Part shown: positions 62,259-64,000 of the stretch, piece by piece
Layout of the letters: the number at the start of each line of letters is the position of its first letter
Position numbering within the stretch: position 1 is the stretch's first letter
Source of the DNA: Oceanobacillus sp. CFH 90083
GTDB lineage: Bacteria > Bacillota > Bacilli > Bacillales > Amphibacillaceae
Assembly (NCBI RefSeq): GCF_009389585.1
Contig: NZ_VIYG01000008.1
Span: forward strand, 110,246-174,245
Reading direction: 5' to 3'
DNA: 64,000 nucleotides
Translations under genes and position numbers: made by a program
Notes under the pieces: generated by a model
Database searches by the model: none
What the model was told of the DNA's origin: nothing
The model's input: only the letters and a program-made list of their open reading frames with translations

Positions 62259-63923
62259 TTGTTACGAAAATATACCATTGGTGTTGATTTTGGAACAGAA
62301 TCGGGCAGAGTTCTCTTAGTGGATGTACAGAATGGGGAAGAGATTGCCACACATGTTACGCATTATAAACATGGTGTTTTAGATGAAAGTCTGCCAAATG
62401 GGGAAACGCTTCCGCCGGACTGGGCGTTGCAGCATCCTGGAGATTATTTAGATGTGCTCTATCGATCTATACCGAAAGTAATCGAAAAGGCGCAAATCGA
62501 TAAAAGAGATATTATTGGGGTAGGGATAGACTTCACATCATCTACTATCTTACCATTAGATCAAGCAGGGGAACCGTTATGCTTTCAACAGGAGTGGGAA
62601 AGTACCCCGCATAGCTGGGTGAAATTATGGAAGCATCATGCGGCGCAAAAGGAAGCAGATGAAATAACACAGCTTGCACAGGAGCAAGGCGAAGATTTCT
62701 TAAGTTTATATGGCGGAAAAATTTCTTCGGAATGGATATTTCCTAAAATATTGCAAATTGTTAAAGAGGCTCCTGAAGTCTATGAGAAAACAGATTTATT
62801 TATGGAAGCATGTGATTGGGTGACCTCTAAATTAACAGGAAAGCTTATTCGAAGCAGTAATACATGTGGTTATAAAGGGTTTTGGAGCAAGAAAAATGGG
62901 TACCCGGAAGCTTCTTTCTTTAAAAAACTAGATTCTAGATTGGAAGGTATTTTAGAAACAAAAATGCGTGGGGAAGTGCAATCCATTGGGGAAAAGGCCG
63001 GAGTATTGACAGAAGAAATGGCAGAGAGAGTCGGTCTCCTCCCGGGAACTTCTGTAGCCGTAGGAATTATCGATGCGCATGCCGGCGTAGCTGCGGTTGG
63101 TGCGGTACATCCAGGGCAGTTTGTGATGGCAATGGGAACTTCTACTTGTCATATGTTGATTGCTGATAAAGAGGAAAGAATCGAAGGAGTATGCGGGATT
63201 GTAGAAGATGGAATCATTCCAGGTTACGTTAGCTATGAGACAGGTCAGGTGGCTGTAGGGGATTCGTTTGCCTGGTATGTGGATCATGCAGTTCCAAGCT
63301 ATGTTTTACAAGAGGCAAAGGAAAAGGAAACGAATGTACATGCATTATTGGAGGAAAAAGCGTCAATTTATAGGCCGGGACAATCCGGTCTGATAGCTTT
63401 GGATTGGTGGAATGGGAATCGTTCTGTTTTGGTCGATGCTCATTTATCTGGGATAATTGCAGGTCTGACACTAGCCACCAAACCAGAAGAAATATATCGC
63501 TCCTTATTGGAATCTACTGCATTTGGAACAAGAAGAATCATTGAAGGTTATCTCCATGCCGGTATTGAAGTAAATGAAATTTTTGCAAGTGGCGGCTTGC
63601 CGCAAAGAAATAAATTACTGATGCAAATCTATGCGGATGTAATCAATAGAGAAATTAAAATACCGGATTCCAGTCAAACCACTGCGCTTGGAGCAGCCAT
63701 GTATGCGAGTATTGCAGCTGGAGAGGAGAATGGCGGTTATGATACCATTTTTGAAGCTGCTGAAAAGATGGCGAAAGTAAAAGAAGAAGTATTTACGCCA
63801 ATACCAGAAAATGTGCAGATTTATGATGAGCTTTACCAATACTATCTTGATTTGCATGATTATTTTGGAAAAGAGAATAGTAGCGTGATGCATGGTTTGA
63901 AAAGGATGAAATGGTTGGAATAA
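62259..63923 (+). CDS. araB: FGGY-family ribulokinase (AraB-like)
   Basis: A 554-residue FGGY carbohydrate kinase closest in layout to Ara[19 protein letters not shown] at the start, [37 protein letters not shown] and [19 protein letters not shown]. The strong site AAGGAGGGG at 62244 points to the TTG at 62259 as start, although the frame is open from 62205. AraB accepts several 2-ketopentoses, including D-ribulose, so with FucI it could process D-arabinose to D-ribulose-5-phosphate. No fuculose-1-phosphate aldolase is seen. Confidence 0.88.
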   Translation: MLRKYTIGVDFGTESGRVLLVDVQNGEEIATHVTHYKHGVLDESLPNGETLPPDWALQHPGDYLDVLYRSIPKVIEKAQIDKRDIIGVGIDFTSSTILPLDQAGEPLCFQQEWESTPHSWVKLWKHHAAQKEADEITQLAQEQGEDFLSLYGGKISSEWIFPKILQIVKEAPEVYEKTDLFMEACDWVTSKLTGKLIRSSNTCGYKGFWSKKNGYPEASFFKKLDSRLEGILETKMRGEVQSIGEKAGVLTEEMAERVGLLPGTSVAVGIIDAHAGVAAVGAVHPGQFVMAMGTSTCHMLIADKEERIEGVCGIVEDGIIPGYVSYETGQVAVGDSFAWYVDHAVPSYVLQEAKEKETNVHALLEEKASIYRPGQSGLIALDWWNGNRSVLVDAHLSGIIAGLTLATKPEEIYRSLLESTAFGTRRIIEGYLHAGIEVNEIFASGGLPQRNKLLMQIYADVINREIKIPDSSQTTALGAAMYASIAAGEENGGYDTIFEAAEKMAKVKEEVFTPIPENVQIYDELYQYYLDLHDYFGKENSSVMHGLKRMKWLE

Positions 63924-64000
63924 TGAGTATGATGCAATCCGCAAGCAGGCGGTTGTGACGCATTCGTTCAGAGATGGGAAAATGATTGCTCATACAAAAC
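63922..64000 (+). pseudogene. 3' fragment of a codA-like gene (continues beyond the window)
   Basis: Directly at the araB stop the sequence reads [20 protein letters not shown] and onward, identical in protein to residues ~378-403 of the intact CodA. At DNA level it corresponds to 49654-49732 with seven differences in 79 bases, all synonymous. It has no start and joins the kinase gene within a TAATGAG overlap. It is the end of a second codA allele, marking the right boundary of the cluster at 49.9-63.9 kb. Confidence 0.88.

Overview
The window looks like chromosome from a low-GC Gram-positive of the Bacillaceae, most like Oceanobacillus, Virgibacillus or a relative. This is inferred from strong AAAGGAGG-type ribosome binding sites, frequent TTG/GTG starts, lipoprotein signal peptides, sigma-A promoters, a CcpA-like site and a PyrR-type leader RNA. 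No rRNA, tRNA, CRISPR array, phage gene or intact transposase gene was seen.

Layout. (1) 1-3.8 kb: a truncated purine-type NCS2 permease, a YfcC/DcuC-type carrier and an AmhX-type M20 amidohydrolase. (2) 4.7-19.7 kb: a long Tad (type IVb pilus) locus holding tadZ-tadA-tadB-tadC, a 59-residue Flp pilin, TadE/TadG-like pilins, three small lipoproteins and a prepilin peptidase. It ends in a signalling module of FHA protein, PP2C phosphatase, Ser/Thr kinase and an EssB/YukC-like membrane pseudokinase, then a terminator. (3) 20-24 kb: an amidohydrolase, DgaE, DgaF and sugar kinase operon, probably for glucosaminate-like acids. (4) 24.2-26.5 kb: DinB-like protein, asparaginase and CutC. (5) 26.7-31.9 kb: a PrpR-like regulator and a D-threonate/D-erythronate-type operon (KdgT-type permease, DtnK, PdxA2). 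(6) 32.4-46.7 kb: a LacI-controlled catabolic cluster of unknown substrate (SDR, Fe-ADH, ALDH, double SnoaL protein, ABC importer without ATPase, HisD-like dehydrogenase, cupin, alpha/beta hydrolase, HpcH aldolase, amidase). (7) 47-49.8 kb: codB-codA behind a PyrR attenuator. (8) 49.9-63.9 kb: a second LacI-controlled cluster (two Gfo/Idh/MocA oxidoreductases, SDR, Zn-ADH, TRAP importer, BNR protein, DapA-family lyase, FucI, AraB).

Structures between genes. A ~155-bp non-coding repeat family occurs four times (two full copies, one shortened inverted copy, one 21-bp remnant). Each copy lies directly at a stop codon; three have perfect 5-bp target duplications. Duplicated 3' gene ends mark the far sides of two catabolic blocks: an ansB-like fragment at 32.0 kb and a codA-like fragment at 63.9 kb. 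These suggest the metabolic blocks arrived by recombination.

The best candidates for an undescribed system are the Tad pilus joined to a phospho-signalling and EssB-like module, and the unknown catabolic cluster at 32.4-46.7 kb. All family calls come from reading motifs and were not checked by database search.
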